Assembly: GCA_964409235.1 (NCBI GenBank)
Contig: CAYPCN010000010.1
Location: 1-45,097, forward strand
Direction of reading: 5' to 3'
DNA length: 45,097 nt
Source: CAINFV01 sp964409235
GTDB taxonomy: Bacteria > Chlamydiota > Chlamydiia > Chlamydiales > FEN-1388
Shown: positions 1 to 8,700 of the stretch, piece by piece
How positions within the stretch are numbered: position 1 is the stretch's first letter
Layout: each line of letters opens with the position of its first letter
Program-made: the position numbers and the translations under genes
The notes under the pieces: model-generated
Databases searched by the model: none
What the model was told of the DNA's origin: nothing
The model's input: only the letters and a program-made list of their open reading frames with translations

Positions 1-74
1 CCTCCTCATACCGAGAGCATCTGTTAAAAAAGTGCTTTTAATGATCAGTCACCTGGGTAGAGGCTCCGCCTTGC

Positions 75-103
75 TTGGCAAAAAGGCTGTAAGTTTTTAC
101 AAT
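75..103 (+). promoter_or_regulatory. sigma70-type promoter of tRNA-Leu
   Basis: TTGGCA (75-80) and TACAAT (98-103) are separated by exactly 17 bases. Each box differs from the E. coli consensus by one base. A start about 7 bases after the -10 box would fall near 110, some 13 bases before the mature tRNA. This is a pattern match by eye, not a mapped start. Confidence 0.7.
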
Positions 104-122
104 CAGTACGTCTTTCTCCCAT

Positions 123-206
123 GCGGTCATGGCGGAATTGGTAGACGCGCTAGATTCAGGTTCTAGTTGGGGTAACTCAGTGAAAGTTCAAGTCTTTCTG
201 GCCGCA
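123..206 (+). tRNA. tRNA-Leu (anticodon CAG)
   Basis: The full cloverleaf can be drawn. A 7-bp acceptor (GCGGTCA with TGGCCGC, one G-U pair) is followed by a D arm with GGT in the loop. The 5-bp anticodon stem CTAGA/TCTAG encloses loop TTCAGGT, giving anticodon CAG for the CUG codon. The long class II variable arm expected for leucine tRNA is present, and the T arm is GAAAG/CTTTC with loop TTCAAGT. The discriminator is A206. The 3' CCA is not encoded, so it must be added enzymatically. Confidence 0.97.
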
Positions 207-307
207 CATTTCTTCTCACATCCTATCCTTGCATATCCTACCAGCTCACCATCCCATCTCCGCCGTGGGTAGGCGAGACCGTCAAGATAGTACGATGCCC
301 GACGAAG

Positions 308-477
308 CTAATAGAGCCATTTGCGATGCGCCTTTTGGAGGACAGAGTTGGATCTTTTTGGCCAAATCTACCCCAACCCCTTCTCACACATATGCACTGA
401 CATATGTGTGAGAAGGGGTTGGGTCGCTCATCTCCCTCTTCTGCTCTACACATCCACAGCGCAAATGGCTCTATTAG
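308..477. repeat. foldback (palindromic) repeat element, copy 1
   Basis: A 170-bp near-palindrome lies in the long gap between tRNA-Leu and the acetyltransferase gene. Its outer arms are an exact 18-bp inverted repeat (308-325 against 460-477). Its centre is an exact 23-bp inverted repeat (372-394 against 401-423) around a 6-base loop. The arms between are diverged. The left arm carries CCTTTTGGAGGA (331-342), which recurs in copies 2 and 3. No coding potential is evident. The rest of the 207-583 gap (207-307 and 478-570) shows nothing I can assign. The structure could act as a terminator, an RNA hairpin or a non-autonomous transposable repeat. Confidence 0.8.
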
Positions 478-583
478 TCTTGCTGTAACAGTGCTAGCGC
501 AATGGTACGTTCCTTACTTTGCTTTGATTGTCCGATATCGATCATTATGCTGTGAATTGACACGCGCATGTACGGAGAGGTGT

Positions 584-1444
584 ATGGTTTCTTCCAAAAT
601 CCCAGAGGACCGTTCTGCAGGTGGATTGAGGATTGATCCGGCAGATGTCGGACAAGAATTCGTACGAAGGGAGCTGATCGACTATCTCGCCCCACATGAG
701 ACGCACGCTCTTTTTCTCCTTGGAAATCTCTTAAACCACACATGTGCCTCTGAACTCTATGTTGCGAGACACAATGGGAGAATGATCGGTGTATGCGGCT
801 ATTACCCCGCGTTCCAGTCCTGTTCGATATTTTCCGAAGATGCAGAGGCAACGGAGGCGTTTGCACGGATCATGATGCATACCCATCCATCTGTCAAAAC
901 TGTGCTTGGGATGGCAGACATTGTCAAGCCCGCCTATGAGGTCTTTGTTGCCTCAGGCAGGCACTCAACGCGAGACCCCGAGGTTTTGTTCCTTGAATTA
1001 GAAACAGCAACTTGTGTTCCTTGTACATCGCCCGATGGAGTCGTCCGTCGCATGACGGAGAAGGATGTTGAGCAGGTGACTAAGCTTCAACGGCGTATTC
1101 ACGGTATTCCCATGGAGAGCTCTCTAACAGAGCAAGAAAGAGCGCGCGTAGTGGCGAATCCAATGACGATGTGTTTTGACATCGATCAGAAAATCGTTTC
1201 CGTAGCAGCGAGCAATGGACGTGCTATCACAGCGTTTCAAATTTTGGGCGTCGTGACGGACCCTGCATATCGCCGCAGAGGGTATGCAAAGTGTGTCTGT
1301 TCCTCCCTCATTTGCTCTATGCGAGAGCAGGGAGGTACAAGGGCGATTATTTTTACAGGGAAGGACAATGTTGCTGCTCTACACTGTTATCGGAGCCTAG
1401 GCTTTCAGGTGACGGATCGATACTACGCTCCCTGGTTTGAGTGA
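584..1444 (+). CDS. GNAT-family N-acetyltransferase
   Basis: This 286-aa protein ends in a GCN5-related acetyltransferase fold. The acetyl-CoA motif is readable as GVVTDPAYRRRGYA, followed by a helix and the typical NVAALHCYRSLGF motif B near the C terminus. The N-terminal half (HALFLLGNLL..., LYVARHNGRMIGVCGYY) looks like a degenerate or partner GNAT half, as in two-domain FR47-like members. ATG 584 is chosen because GGAGAGG lies 3 bases upstream; the frame stays open to 404, but that extension crosses the foldback repeat and is unlikely to be coding. The substrate cannot be inferred. It is convergent with the next gene, with 64 bases between the stops. Confidence 0.85.
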   Translation: MVSSKIPEDRSAGGLRIDPADVGQEFVRRELIDYLAPHETHALFLLGNLLNHTCASELYVARHNGRMIGVCGYYPAFQSCSIFSEDAEATEAFARIMMHTHPSVKTVLGMADIVKPAYEVFVASGRHSTRDPEVLFLELETATCVPCTSPDGVVRRMTEKDVEQVTKLQRRIHGIPMESSLTEQERARVVANPMTMCFDIDQKIVSVAASNGRAITAFQILGVVTDPAYRRRGYAKCVCSSLICSMREQGGTRAIIFTGKDNVAALHCYRSLGFQVTDRYYAPWFE

Positions 1445-1508
1445 TAGGTCCCATGCCGTTGAACAATAGCAGTGCCAGGCAATCCAACCGCACAAGCGCA
1501 GGCTGCCC

Positions 1509-4500
1509 TTATGGCTGGGCCTTTGCTCTTAAGAAGGCGACGGCGTCTTCTCGCGTTTTGGCATTGCCATATTGAGCAGAGTGGGCAGCAAGATAGGAGA
1601 GCAGCAGCTGCTCTTCTTCTGGCTTGATAGAAGCCTTTAGGCAGCGCTCCAGAGCAGTGATGGCTCGATGCTGCCGGCCGCTACTAATAATCTTCGGCTG
1701 TACCGCGACTTCAAGCAGCCAGAGGCGTTCAAGGAGAGGGAGCTCTCTGGTGATCCCCTCAATGTCGTCAAGATGTTGCTCGCTCAGCTTATCTGAGCAT
1801 TTCCCTAACATCTTAACCCATGCATGGAAGGCCCGTTCATTAGTGTTCAAATTCCCAGCTACGTCGCAAGAAATCAATGACCTGGCCGCTCGTACATTGG
1901 TCAGTAGCTTGAACATATCCCTTTCTAGCCTTTGTCCTTTGCCAACGGTGACCCATGACTCTTGAGCGTCAAGCCATGTTGGACGTTCGGGTGCGGCCTC
2001 ATGAGACGCAGCTGCGGCGGCACTAGCCACTGGTTCTGCAGGTCGTGGTGGTTCCTCTACTCGTCGTAGTTGCTGTTTCGGTGGTGGTTCCTGTCTCTGT
2101 GGTGCTTCCGGCACCGGTACTGCTCGTGGCTTTGGTGGGGTCGCCTCCGTACGTTCCGTCTTCTTGGCTTGGGCCTCAGCATCTGACAGCGCGACAACAT
2201 TCCGAAGGACCGTATCTCGGAAGGCAGCAAATGACGCGTACTGTTTCTCGTCAACTACAAATACCCCAGGGGTAGGTGTCGAATCTATCTCCAAAGTGTA
2301 CGACTGGCTCTGTCCATCTTCGGTATACATCACCAGCGTATACACGTCGTTTGCCTTGTATATACATCCCACAGGCTTCCCAATGGCTTTGGCTGCGTTT
2401 TTCACCCGCTGTAGTAGCAGCTGGCTTTGAGAGCTCTCTCTTGTAAAGTACCTAGACGATGAGGCCCCAAAGAGATTTTTCACGCCCTCTACGAAGCGGT
2501 TTACACCACTGGACTCGATCTCTTGTTCAACAGCCAGATGTCGTTTGTGCTGCTCATGAACTTTGTCACAGCTGTATTGAGGAGTAAGCTGGTGTGCACG
2601 TAGAAATGCTTCGATCGTGTCGAAGCACTGATCATCTTTACGAATTTTCCACTTGCCTCCCTCATACGCTAAGCGTAGGGGAATGTCTTTCACTTGTCCA
2701 TCGCTGTCGCACACTTGTACGACGAACTGTTGCTTGACGATTTCTGAGAGGGCCTCTGTCTTGCCAACCACGAGTCCTATGACAGCCTGTCCGAGTCCCT
2801 GGAGAAATCCGGATTTTTGTGGTTCTCGTGCTTGACTCACCCACCAGGCATTCGGAACTTTGATCTTCTGGATTTGGGCGTACACCTCTCGTGTTGGATC
2901 CTGCGTTCGGTATTCGGGATGGCCTTGGATCTCGCGGTGGACAAATTCTTGCCTCTGCTGTGCCTGAGCCTCCAACTTCTGAGGAGAGATGAGGTTCTCT
3001 GTGGAAACTCTCATTTCTCCCCTGAACAAGGCATCCCACGATTCATATGGCGGTTTCCCTGCTATGGTGAGCTTTCCAGGATTGCTCATGATGTCGACGA
3101 CGAGCGTTTGCTCTCGTGTGCCGTCCCACCACGCAATCGTGGTCGAATTCGAACGTACCTTTTTGATGAAGTACGCAGGGGCTGCATACTTCCCGAAGGT
3201 TCTCACAAGGCTTGAGAACTCTTCAAATGAGAGCGTTTGCCGTTCTTTCTCTGTAACAATGGCGCTGCGAAGAGGAGCTGTTAGTTCCTGAATTTTTCGA
3301 TATTCATAGGGGAATAACACTCCCCGTCCCCCTATTTCCTGCTGTATGTGCTGCTTCATGTCGCTCATCTGAGCGTGAGGTTGCAGTTCAATGTCTCTTC
3401 CCTCGTGGCAGATGAGGATGGTCCCAGGCCGTCGCGCTATATCAAGCGGGAAGGTTGTACATGTCGCGCCTTTCAGAATCGTCAGAAGATATTTCCCTTC
3501 TTTCTGCCAAGGGTGGCATACAACCATGCCTTCCTGGGCAAGGCTTTGTGCGTCAGCAGATGCAGAAAGCTCGCCTTCTACTTCCTTTTGCGTTGATTCT
3601 TTGATCTCCTCTCCCATTGCCCTTTGGAATGCTTCAAGGGCTTCCATCCCTTGGCGGCGCTTGTCTTCCGCCTCAGGGGCCCTGGCGGCAATATGTTGAA
3701 GATGACGATTGTGCACGAGTGTGCGCTTCAACCCATCGACAGTGGAAGAACGGTACTCGGCCTCGTTAATGTGTACGACGAACTCTCTTCTGGCATCATC
3801 ACTCTGTATGGGGATGTCAACGGACCTTTCCCCAATGCCGATCTGGACACAGCCCTTGTTTTCCTCATCTGTTGGCTTGAAGAGGAATGTCACATCCTGC
3901 TCTTCTTGGGGCAGCCACGTTTTCAGCAGCTGGCCCTTCTCAACCAAGATTGTTTGATCGGCAATACATCTCTGTTCCAGGTTCTGTTGTTCTTTCGTCC
4001 ACATCATATGAGGGACAAACAGTTCGTCAGAAACTTCGACACCGAAGAGCTGATTGATATTCTCCGCTAATGTTGTTGCGGTGACTACGACTCGCTTTTC
4101 TCCCTGCCCTTGCCGATAGAGGACATACGCAGCTCCCTCTTTTCGCAGATACCACGCTCCTTCCGGTAGGTCTGGAGGGACCTCTGCAACAACTCGTTGC
4201 TCAAGAGCGCTCACGAGCTTCGTATGCTTAGCTCGGGCTTCTTCTTGTCTTTGGCGGATCTGGTCGATCCGTTGCCCCAATTCCTCCCAGTCAGACGCGA
4301 CGACTTTCTCGCCGCCAACAACGCCGTGAAATTTTCCTTGGTCAGTAAGTTCAATAGTTCCTTCTAAATCCTGCACTGTAATGCGGCGTTCCTCTAGAGA
4401 AACAGCCACCTTGTGCTGCTGAGAAAAATTATCGGGCAGTGTTTTTGTATATACTTCGAGGATGGCCTTCTGCACTTGAGATGCAACGTTTTGTACATCG

Positions 4501-4901
4501 ATGACGGCTGTGGCAATTTCAACATACCTGGTTCCAGTAAAGAATCCGAAAAATCTTTTGACGTTGATGACGGCTTTTTGCCAAAAGGGGAGGCCGGCTG
4601 GATATTCATGGACGTGAAATTTCCCTCTTGTCTGCTGGAGCAGATCAATGGCGGAGTGCAAAATCTGCGATGAGGCAACAACTTGTGTACGTGCTTCAGA
4701 CTCCTCTCCTCCCTCGCTTGCTACCCGTTGGATTTTTTCGAGCAGAGAGTTCATCTCGCTTTCAAGGGTCGATAGGGAGGTTGAAAATGGTTTCCAATTT
4801 CTCCTGGGGCCTTGCAGCAAACAGCTTCTCACGGAAGAGTTCTGAATCGTCATGTCGTTCAAGCGGGTGGTGGCCTGGCGCAACTCGTCTAGTATTGTCA
4901 T
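1509..4901 (-). CDS. large multi-module protein, unrecognised; repeated SH2-like units
   Basis: This 1130-aa protein is not recognised. ATG 4901 follows GAGGAGG at 4 bases; an upstream in-frame start at 4943 lacks this. Residues 1-170 are mostly helical. From about 171 to 900, beta-rich modules of about 60-70 residues recur (near 171-214, 248-286, 335-394, 457-522, 574-626, 685-770 and 841-899). The common pattern is an aromatic/aliphatic strand, then Y-x-L, a DG turn, L-x-I, then PG-x-h-x-h and Y-x-S-aromatic. Examples are YTLVMYTEDGQSQSYTLEID and PGVFVVDEKQYASFAAF in the last module. This order resembles the second half of an SH2 domain, and the module near 248 has WYLRKEG where FLVRES would be. 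A Pro/Glu/Ala-rich linker (about 920-975) leads to a helical C-terminal domain of about 150 residues. No signal peptide is seen. Divergent from lepA. The SH2 reading is inference. Confidence 0.8.
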   Translation of the reverse strand: MTILDELRQATTRLNDMTIQNSSVRSCLLQGPRRNWKPFSTSLSTLESEMNSLLEKIQRVASEGGEESEARTQVVASSQILHSAIDLLQQTRGKFHVHEYPAGLPFWQKAVINVKRFFGFFTGTRYVEIATAVIDVQNVASQVQKAILEVYTKTLPDNFSQQHKVAVSLEERRITVQDLEGTIELTDQGKFHGVVGGEKVVASDWEELGQRIDQIRQRQEEARAKHTKLVSALEQRVVAEVPPDLPEGAWYLRKEGAAYVLYRQGQGEKRVVVTATTLAENINQLFGVEVSDELFVPHMMWTKEQQNLEQRCIADQTILVEKGQLLKTWLPQEEQDVTFLFKPTDEENKGCVQIGIGERSVDIPIQSDDARREFVVHINEAEYRSSTVDGLKRTLVHNRHLQHIAARAPEAEDKRRQGMEALEAFQRAMGEEIKESTQKEVEGELSASADAQSLAQEGMVVCHPWQKEGKYLLTILKGATCTTFPLDIARRPGTILICHEGRDIELQPHAQMSDMKQHIQQEIGGRGVLFPYEYRKIQELTAPLRSAIVTEKERQTLSFEEFSSLVRTFGKYAAPAYFIKKVRSNSTTIAWWDGTREQTLVVDIMSNPGKLTIAGKPPYESWDALFRGEMRVSTENLISPQKLEAQAQQRQEFVHREIQGHPEYRTQDPTREVYAQIQKIKVPNAWWVSQAREPQKSGFLQGLGQAVIGLVVGKTEALSEIVKQQFVVQVCDSDGQVKDIPLRLAYEGGKWKIRKDDQCFDTIEAFLRAHQLTPQYSCDKVHEQHKRHLAVEQEIESSGVNRFVEGVKNLFGASSSRYFTRESSQSQLLLQRVKNAAKAIGKPVGCIYKANDVYTLVMYTEDGQSQSYTLEIDSTPTPGVFVVDEKQYASFAAFRDTVLRNVVALSDAEAQAKKTERTEATPPKPRAVPVPEAPQRQEPPPKQQLRRVEEPPRPAEPVASAAAAASHEAAPERPTWLDAQESWVTVGKGQRLERDMFKLLTNVRAARSLISCDVAGNLNTNERAFHAWVKMLGKCSDKLSEQHLDDIEGITRELPLLERLWLLEVAVQPKIISSGRQHRAITALERCLKASIKPEEEQLLLSYLAAHSAQYGNAKTREDAVAFLRAKAQP

Positions 4902-5114
4902 ACAACCTCCTCGTGGGGGAGAACCCAGTCCTGCATTGTGCAAATAGAAGCGGTACTACAACCCCAGTTCCTTCTAGTTATCAAAAAACATTACTATTGA
5001 AAATATTGCAACAACAATCGCGCGCCTTCAGTTGTTTATAAAATTTTACCTTTAATACTGGTTCACAGCAACTTGGGTTTGAAATGATCACTTCTGTTTC
5101 GATATACTCCCAAA

Positions 5115-6953
5115 ATGGCTCTTACAGAGGAAATGATTGTGGAATTTCGGTACGACCCTCTGCTGATTCGTAATTTTTCAATTATTGCACACATCGATCA
5201 TGGAAAATCGACACTAGCAGATCGGCTTTTGGAGCATACAGGCACGGTATCCAAGCGAGAGATGCAGGACCAGGTTCTTGACGCGATGGACCTCGAGCGC
5301 GAACGGGGGATCACCATTAAAGCCCATCCCGTTCGCATGATCTACCAGGCCAAAGATGGCCGGATCATTCAGATGAATCTTATCGACACTCCGGGGCATG
5401 TGGACTTCACCTACGAAGTCTCGCGCTCCCTGGCGGCGTGCGAAGGGGCTCTCCTTGTGGTTGATGCTGGTCAAGGTCTTCAAGCTCAAAGCCTTGCAAA
5501 CGTTCATCTGGCCATGGAACGCAACCTTACCATTATCCCCATCCTCAACAAGATTGACTTGCCAACGGCCGACATTGAAGGGACGCTGCAACAACTTGAA
5601 GATTCGTTGGCCATTCCTCGGGAAGAGGTCATTTTATGCTCTGCTAAGGCCGGTATTGGCATTGAAGAGGTGCTCGAAAGAATTGTAGGTGGCATCCCGC
5701 CTCCCACAGTATCGCCATCGAATATCCTGAAGGGATTGGTGTTTGATTCTCGCTATGATCCGTATCGCGGTGTGTTGGTGTATATACGAGTCGTCTCTGG
5801 GCAGGTTCGCAAAGGCGATACCATACGCTTTATGGCGACAGACGCTGCGTATGAAGTCCTTGAAGTGGGGGTTTTCACGCCCACCCAACGCACGGTTGAG
5901 ACGTTATCGGCTGGAGAGGTCGGATATTTTTCGGCCAATATCAAGGCGGTTGCCGACGTCAAGATTGGGGATACGGTCACGGGTGCTAAAGAGACAGCGG
6001 TTGCCCCTTTGCCAGGATTTACACTCGTCAAGCCCGTTGTGTTTGCCGGCATCTATCCCGTCGATTCCCAAGATTTTGAAGCTCTCCGCGATGCTCTCGC
6101 CAAGCTGCGTCTCAACGATGCGGCTCTTCATGTTGAACAGGAGAGTAGCACAGCGCTTGGCTTTGGCTTTCGATGCGGCTTTTTGGGACTGCTGCATTTG
6201 GAAATTGTCTTTGAACGGCTTCATCGGGAGTTTGGGCTCGACATCATCACGACCTCTCCATCGGTCATCTACCGGTTTACGCTGGACAATGGGACGACGA
6301 TTGACGTCGACAATCCTGCTCGCTATCCGGATCCTGCTATTATTCGCATGGTCGAAGAGCCGTTTGTCATCTGCCATATCTTGACGCCGCACGACTATCT
6401 TGGAAATGTCATGTCGCTGACGCTCGACAAACGGGGAACATGCGTGAAGATGGAGACGCTCGATGCAAAACGACTCCTCCTCACCTATCGCCTGCCGCTG
6501 AATGAAATTGTCACAGATTTCGCCGACAGACTCAAATCGATGACCAAAGGATATGCCTCTTTCGACTATTCCTTTGATGAATATGAAAAGGGGGATATTG
6601 TGAAACTCGAGATTCGGGTAAATGAAGAGCCTGTGGATGCTTTTTCATGTCTCATCCATAGGTCAAAGGCCGAGGCAAAGGGACGCTCCTTATGTGCGAA
6701 GTTGGTCGAAGTAATTCCTATGCAGCTTTTTCGCGTTCCTATCCAAGCGGCTATTGGAGGGAAGGTGATCGCCCGTGAGACCATTCGGGCGCTTGCCAAA
6801 AACGTGACGGCAAAATGTTATGGCGGAGATATCACACGGAAGAGAAAGCTGTGGGAAAAGCAAAAGGAAGGCAAAAAACGGATGAAGGAGATTGGGAAGG
6901 TGAGCATTCCCCAAGGAGCCTTCATGAGTGTCTTAAAGTTACACAATGAGTGA
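5115..6953 (+). CDS. lepA: elongation factor 4 (LepA), ribosome back-translocating GTPase
   Basis: Full length at 612 aa against a usual 600. G1 AHIDHGKS is at residues 25-32, followed by RGITIKA (G2), DTPGHVDF (G3), NKIDLP (G4) and SAKAGIGIEEVL (G5). Then come domain II, the EF-G-like domains III and V, and the LepA-specific C terminus containing YGGDITRKRKLWEKQKEGKKRM. The start is uncertain. ATG 5115 has no clear Shine-Dalgarno sequence, while ATG 5133 (residue 7) has GAGG only 2 bases upstream. It is the first gene of a plus-strand cluster whose next gene overlaps its stop codon. The divergent 213-bp region upstream is AT-rich and presumably carries promoters for both sides; I could not define one with confidence. 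Confidence 0.98.
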   Translation: MALTEEMIVEFRYDPLLIRNFSIIAHIDHGKSTLADRLLEHTGTVSKREMQDQVLDAMDLERERGITIKAHPVRMIYQAKDGRIIQMNLIDTPGHVDFTYEVSRSLAACEGALLVVDAGQGLQAQSLANVHLAMERNLTIIPILNKIDLPTADIEGTLQQLEDSLAIPREEVILCSAKAGIGIEEVLERIVGGIPPPTVSPSNILKGLVFDSRYDPYRGVLVYIRVVSGQVRKGDTIRFMATDAAYEVLEVGVFTPTQRTVETLSAGEVGYFSANIKAVADVKIGDTVTGAKETAVAPLPGFTLVKPVVFAGIYPVDSQDFEALRDALAKLRLNDAALHVEQESSTALGFGFRCGFLGLLHLEIVFERLHREFGLDIITTSPSVIYRFTLDNGTTIDVDNPARYPDPAIIRMVEEPFVICHILTPHDYLGNVMSLTLDKRGTCVKMETLDAKRLLLTYRLPLNEIVTDFADRLKSMTKGYASFDYSFDEYEKGDIVKLEIRVNEEPVDAFSCLIHRSKAEAKGRSLCAKLVEVIPMQLFRVPIQAAIGGKVIARETIRALAKNVTAKCYGGDITRKRKLWEKQKEGKKRMKEIGKVSIPQGAFMSVLKLHNE

Positions 6954-7747
6954 TTCGAATGGTGGCCATCTCTGCTCCAGAAACTCCTTTGAAAGATTTT
7001 GCCCCACAGGAGGGCCCCTTTTTCTCTGATGTGGATCTCCTCCCCCTTCAGCCTGAACGAATGCCGAGGCATGTGGCCATCATTCCCGATGCGAACCGTC
7101 GTTGGGCGCAGGCCCACTGCCTACCCTTTGTCAATGGCTACCTCGAAGGCGCTCAGACGCTCATTAAAACGTCCTTAGCTGCTAAGGAACTGGGTATCCC
7201 CGTCCTTTCTGTCTATTCTTTTTCGACCGAAAATTGGAAACGACCGTCAGATCAGATCCAGATGCTCATGCAGTTGTTTGATATGCATTTAAATTTCTAC
7301 GCCGATTCTCTTGTCAAGGCCGATATCCGACTTCAGATCATCGGCGATGTTGCACGGCTACCGCCGTTCTTGCAAGCGACGATTGAAGATGTGACTGCAA
7401 AAACAGCGAGCGGTCGGTCGCTAGATCTCGTCCTTGCCATGAATTATGGAGGTCGCGATGAGCTTGTCCGTGCCTTTCGGAAGCTCGCCGCTATGTATCG
7501 CGATGACCACATCAACGAGATCTCAGAAGAAGCTGTGAGCAATGCCCTTGACACGCACTGCTTGCCAGACCCCGACCTCGTCATTAGAACCGGTGGTGAA
7601 GAACGGCTATCGAATTTTTTGCTCTGGCAAAGCTTTTACGCTGAAGTGTATACTGATTCGGCGCAGTGGCCGGATTTCACGCCCCACCATCTTCTTCGAG
7701 CGATCATTACCTATCAGTCTCGTTTCCGGAGATATGGAGGAGCGTAG
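6950..7747 (+). CDS. uppS: undecaprenyl (isoprenyl) diphosphate synthase
   Basis: This cis-prenyltransferase extends farnesyl-PP with isopentenyl-PP to make the lipid carrier for peptidoglycan and glycan synthesis. It is 265 aa; the family is usually 240-260. The diphosphate-binding motif reads HVAIIPDANRRWA (residues 41-53). Asp47, the expected catalytic residue, is kept, but the usual MDGNGRW context is altered. SVYSFSTENWKRP, NYGGRDELVRA and the C-terminal DLVIRTGGEERLSNFLLWQSFYAE (here split over positions 7580-7650) are all present. GTG 6950 overlaps the lepA stop (GTGA); ATG 6959 is an alternative. Followed by cdsA, the usual partner of uppS in many bacteria. Confidence 0.96.
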   Translation: MIRMVAISAPETPLKDFAPQEGPFFSDVDLLPLQPERMPRHVAIIPDANRRWAQAHCLPFVNGYLEGAQTLIKTSLAAKELGIPVLSVYSFSTENWKRPSDQIQMLMQLFDMHLNFYADSLVKADIRLQIIGDVARLPPFLQATIEDVTAKTASGRSLDLVLAMNYGGRDELVRAFRKLAAMYRDDHINEISEEAVSNALDTHCLPDPDLVIRTGGEERLSNFLLWQSFYAEVYTDSAQWPDFTPHHLLRAIITYQSRFRRYGGA

Positions 7748-7799
7748 AACATAGGTAACAACCTATCTTTAATAAATAATATATTTTATAGCATGTACC

Positions 7800-8687
7800 A
7801 TGAGCACACTGTTTCATTGGCCATCAGCCAACTTTTGGCAACGTAGTATCACAAGTTTTGTCTTCATTGCGCTGACGGCCTTGTTGATTGTCTCGTCGCA
7901 CCTTCCTTTTTGCGCTTGGTTTTTCATCCTAGGGCTTGTTGGCGTGCAGTCCATAGCCCTTTGGGAATACCTACGTTTGTGCCAGGCAAAGGGATTTTCT
8001 CCAGCCTCAAAATTGCTTAGATGGTTTTCTCTGTGGTATCTCCTCGTCTATGCGCTAGCCACGCTTTTCCCGCAGTTTGTCCATCTTCCAATGTTCCTTC
8101 TCTTCCTTGCGGCTGTGAGCACCCCCCTTGCGTTTCTCATCCACCAGCACGAGGCGATTGCCAACATCGCTCTCACGATCTTTGGGTTTGTCTATATTGT
8201 CTTGCCTTGTAGCCTGATCATTGACATCAACTTCCTACCGCGTCTTCCCTCGGGAGAGGCGACAGCATTTTGGTTGACGTGGCTTTTGGTGACAACGAAG
8301 GGCTCTGACATGGCTGCCTATTTTTCCGGGAAGCTCATGGGAAGGCATCTTTTAGCTGCCTCACTAAGTCCTAAGAAAACCATTGAAGGAGCTGTCGGAG
8401 GCCTTGTCGGCGCAGCAGCCCTCAGCATGGTCGTACCACGATACTGGCCGTATGATCTCCCCGAGTTGCCCACATCCACATGGATCACCTTAGGGTGTGC
8501 TATTGGTGTAGCAGCGATGATAGGAGACTTGTCAGAATCACTTTTCAAAAGAGATGCCGGCGTCAAGGATAGCAATTCTATACCAGGCCTTGGCGGCGTC
8601 CTCGACATTATCGACTCTATTCTCCTCACGTCGCCCTTGTTGTATGTGTATCTGAAGGTAATCGGTTTTCTCGATTTCCCTTCTTGA
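7800..8687 (+). CDS. cdsA: phosphatidate cytidylyltransferase
   Basis: This integral membrane enzyme makes CDP-diacylglycerol from phosphatidic acid and CTP, the branch point for phospholipids. At 295 aa it has about seven to eight hydrophobic segments. The family signature near the C terminus is readable as KRDAGVKDSNSIPGLGGVLD followed by IIDSILLTSP. SDMAAYFSGKLMGRH and LSPKKTIEGAVGG are also typical of CdsA. The gene starts 52 bases after uppS, after an AT-rich spacer without a strong ribosome-binding site, and is followed at 13 bases by mgtE. Confidence 0.96.
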   Translation: MSTLFHWPSANFWQRSITSFVFIALTALLIVSSHLPFCAWFFILGLVGVQSIALWEYLRLCQAKGFSPASKLLRWFSLWYLLVYALATLFPQFVHLPMFLLFLAAVSTPLAFLIHQHEAIANIALTIFGFVYIVLPCSLIIDINFLPRLPSGEATAFWLTWLLVTTKGSDMAAYFSGKLMGRHLLAASLSPKKTIEGAVGGLVGAAALSMVVPRYWPYDLPELPTSTWITLGCAIGVAAMIGDLSESLFKRDAGVKDSNSIPGLGGVLDIIDSILLTSPLLYVYLKVIGFLDFPS

Positions 8688-8700
8688 TAGTGTATTCTAA

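Noticed and set aside
229..453. Small open frames on both strands between tRNA-Leu and the acetyltransferase gene
   Set aside because: They run through the foldback repeat and exist because of its palindromic sequence; no ribosome-binding site or protein-like composition.
3348..3699. Possible frameshift or gene break inside the 1130-aa gene
   Set aside because: The minus frame is uninterrupted through the region; overlapping plus-strand frames gave a false impression.
1624..5041. Series of plus-strand open frames opposite the 1130-aa gene
   Set aside because: The minus-strand frame is continuous, has a good ribosome-binding site and repeated modules; the opposite frames are broken and lack motifs.
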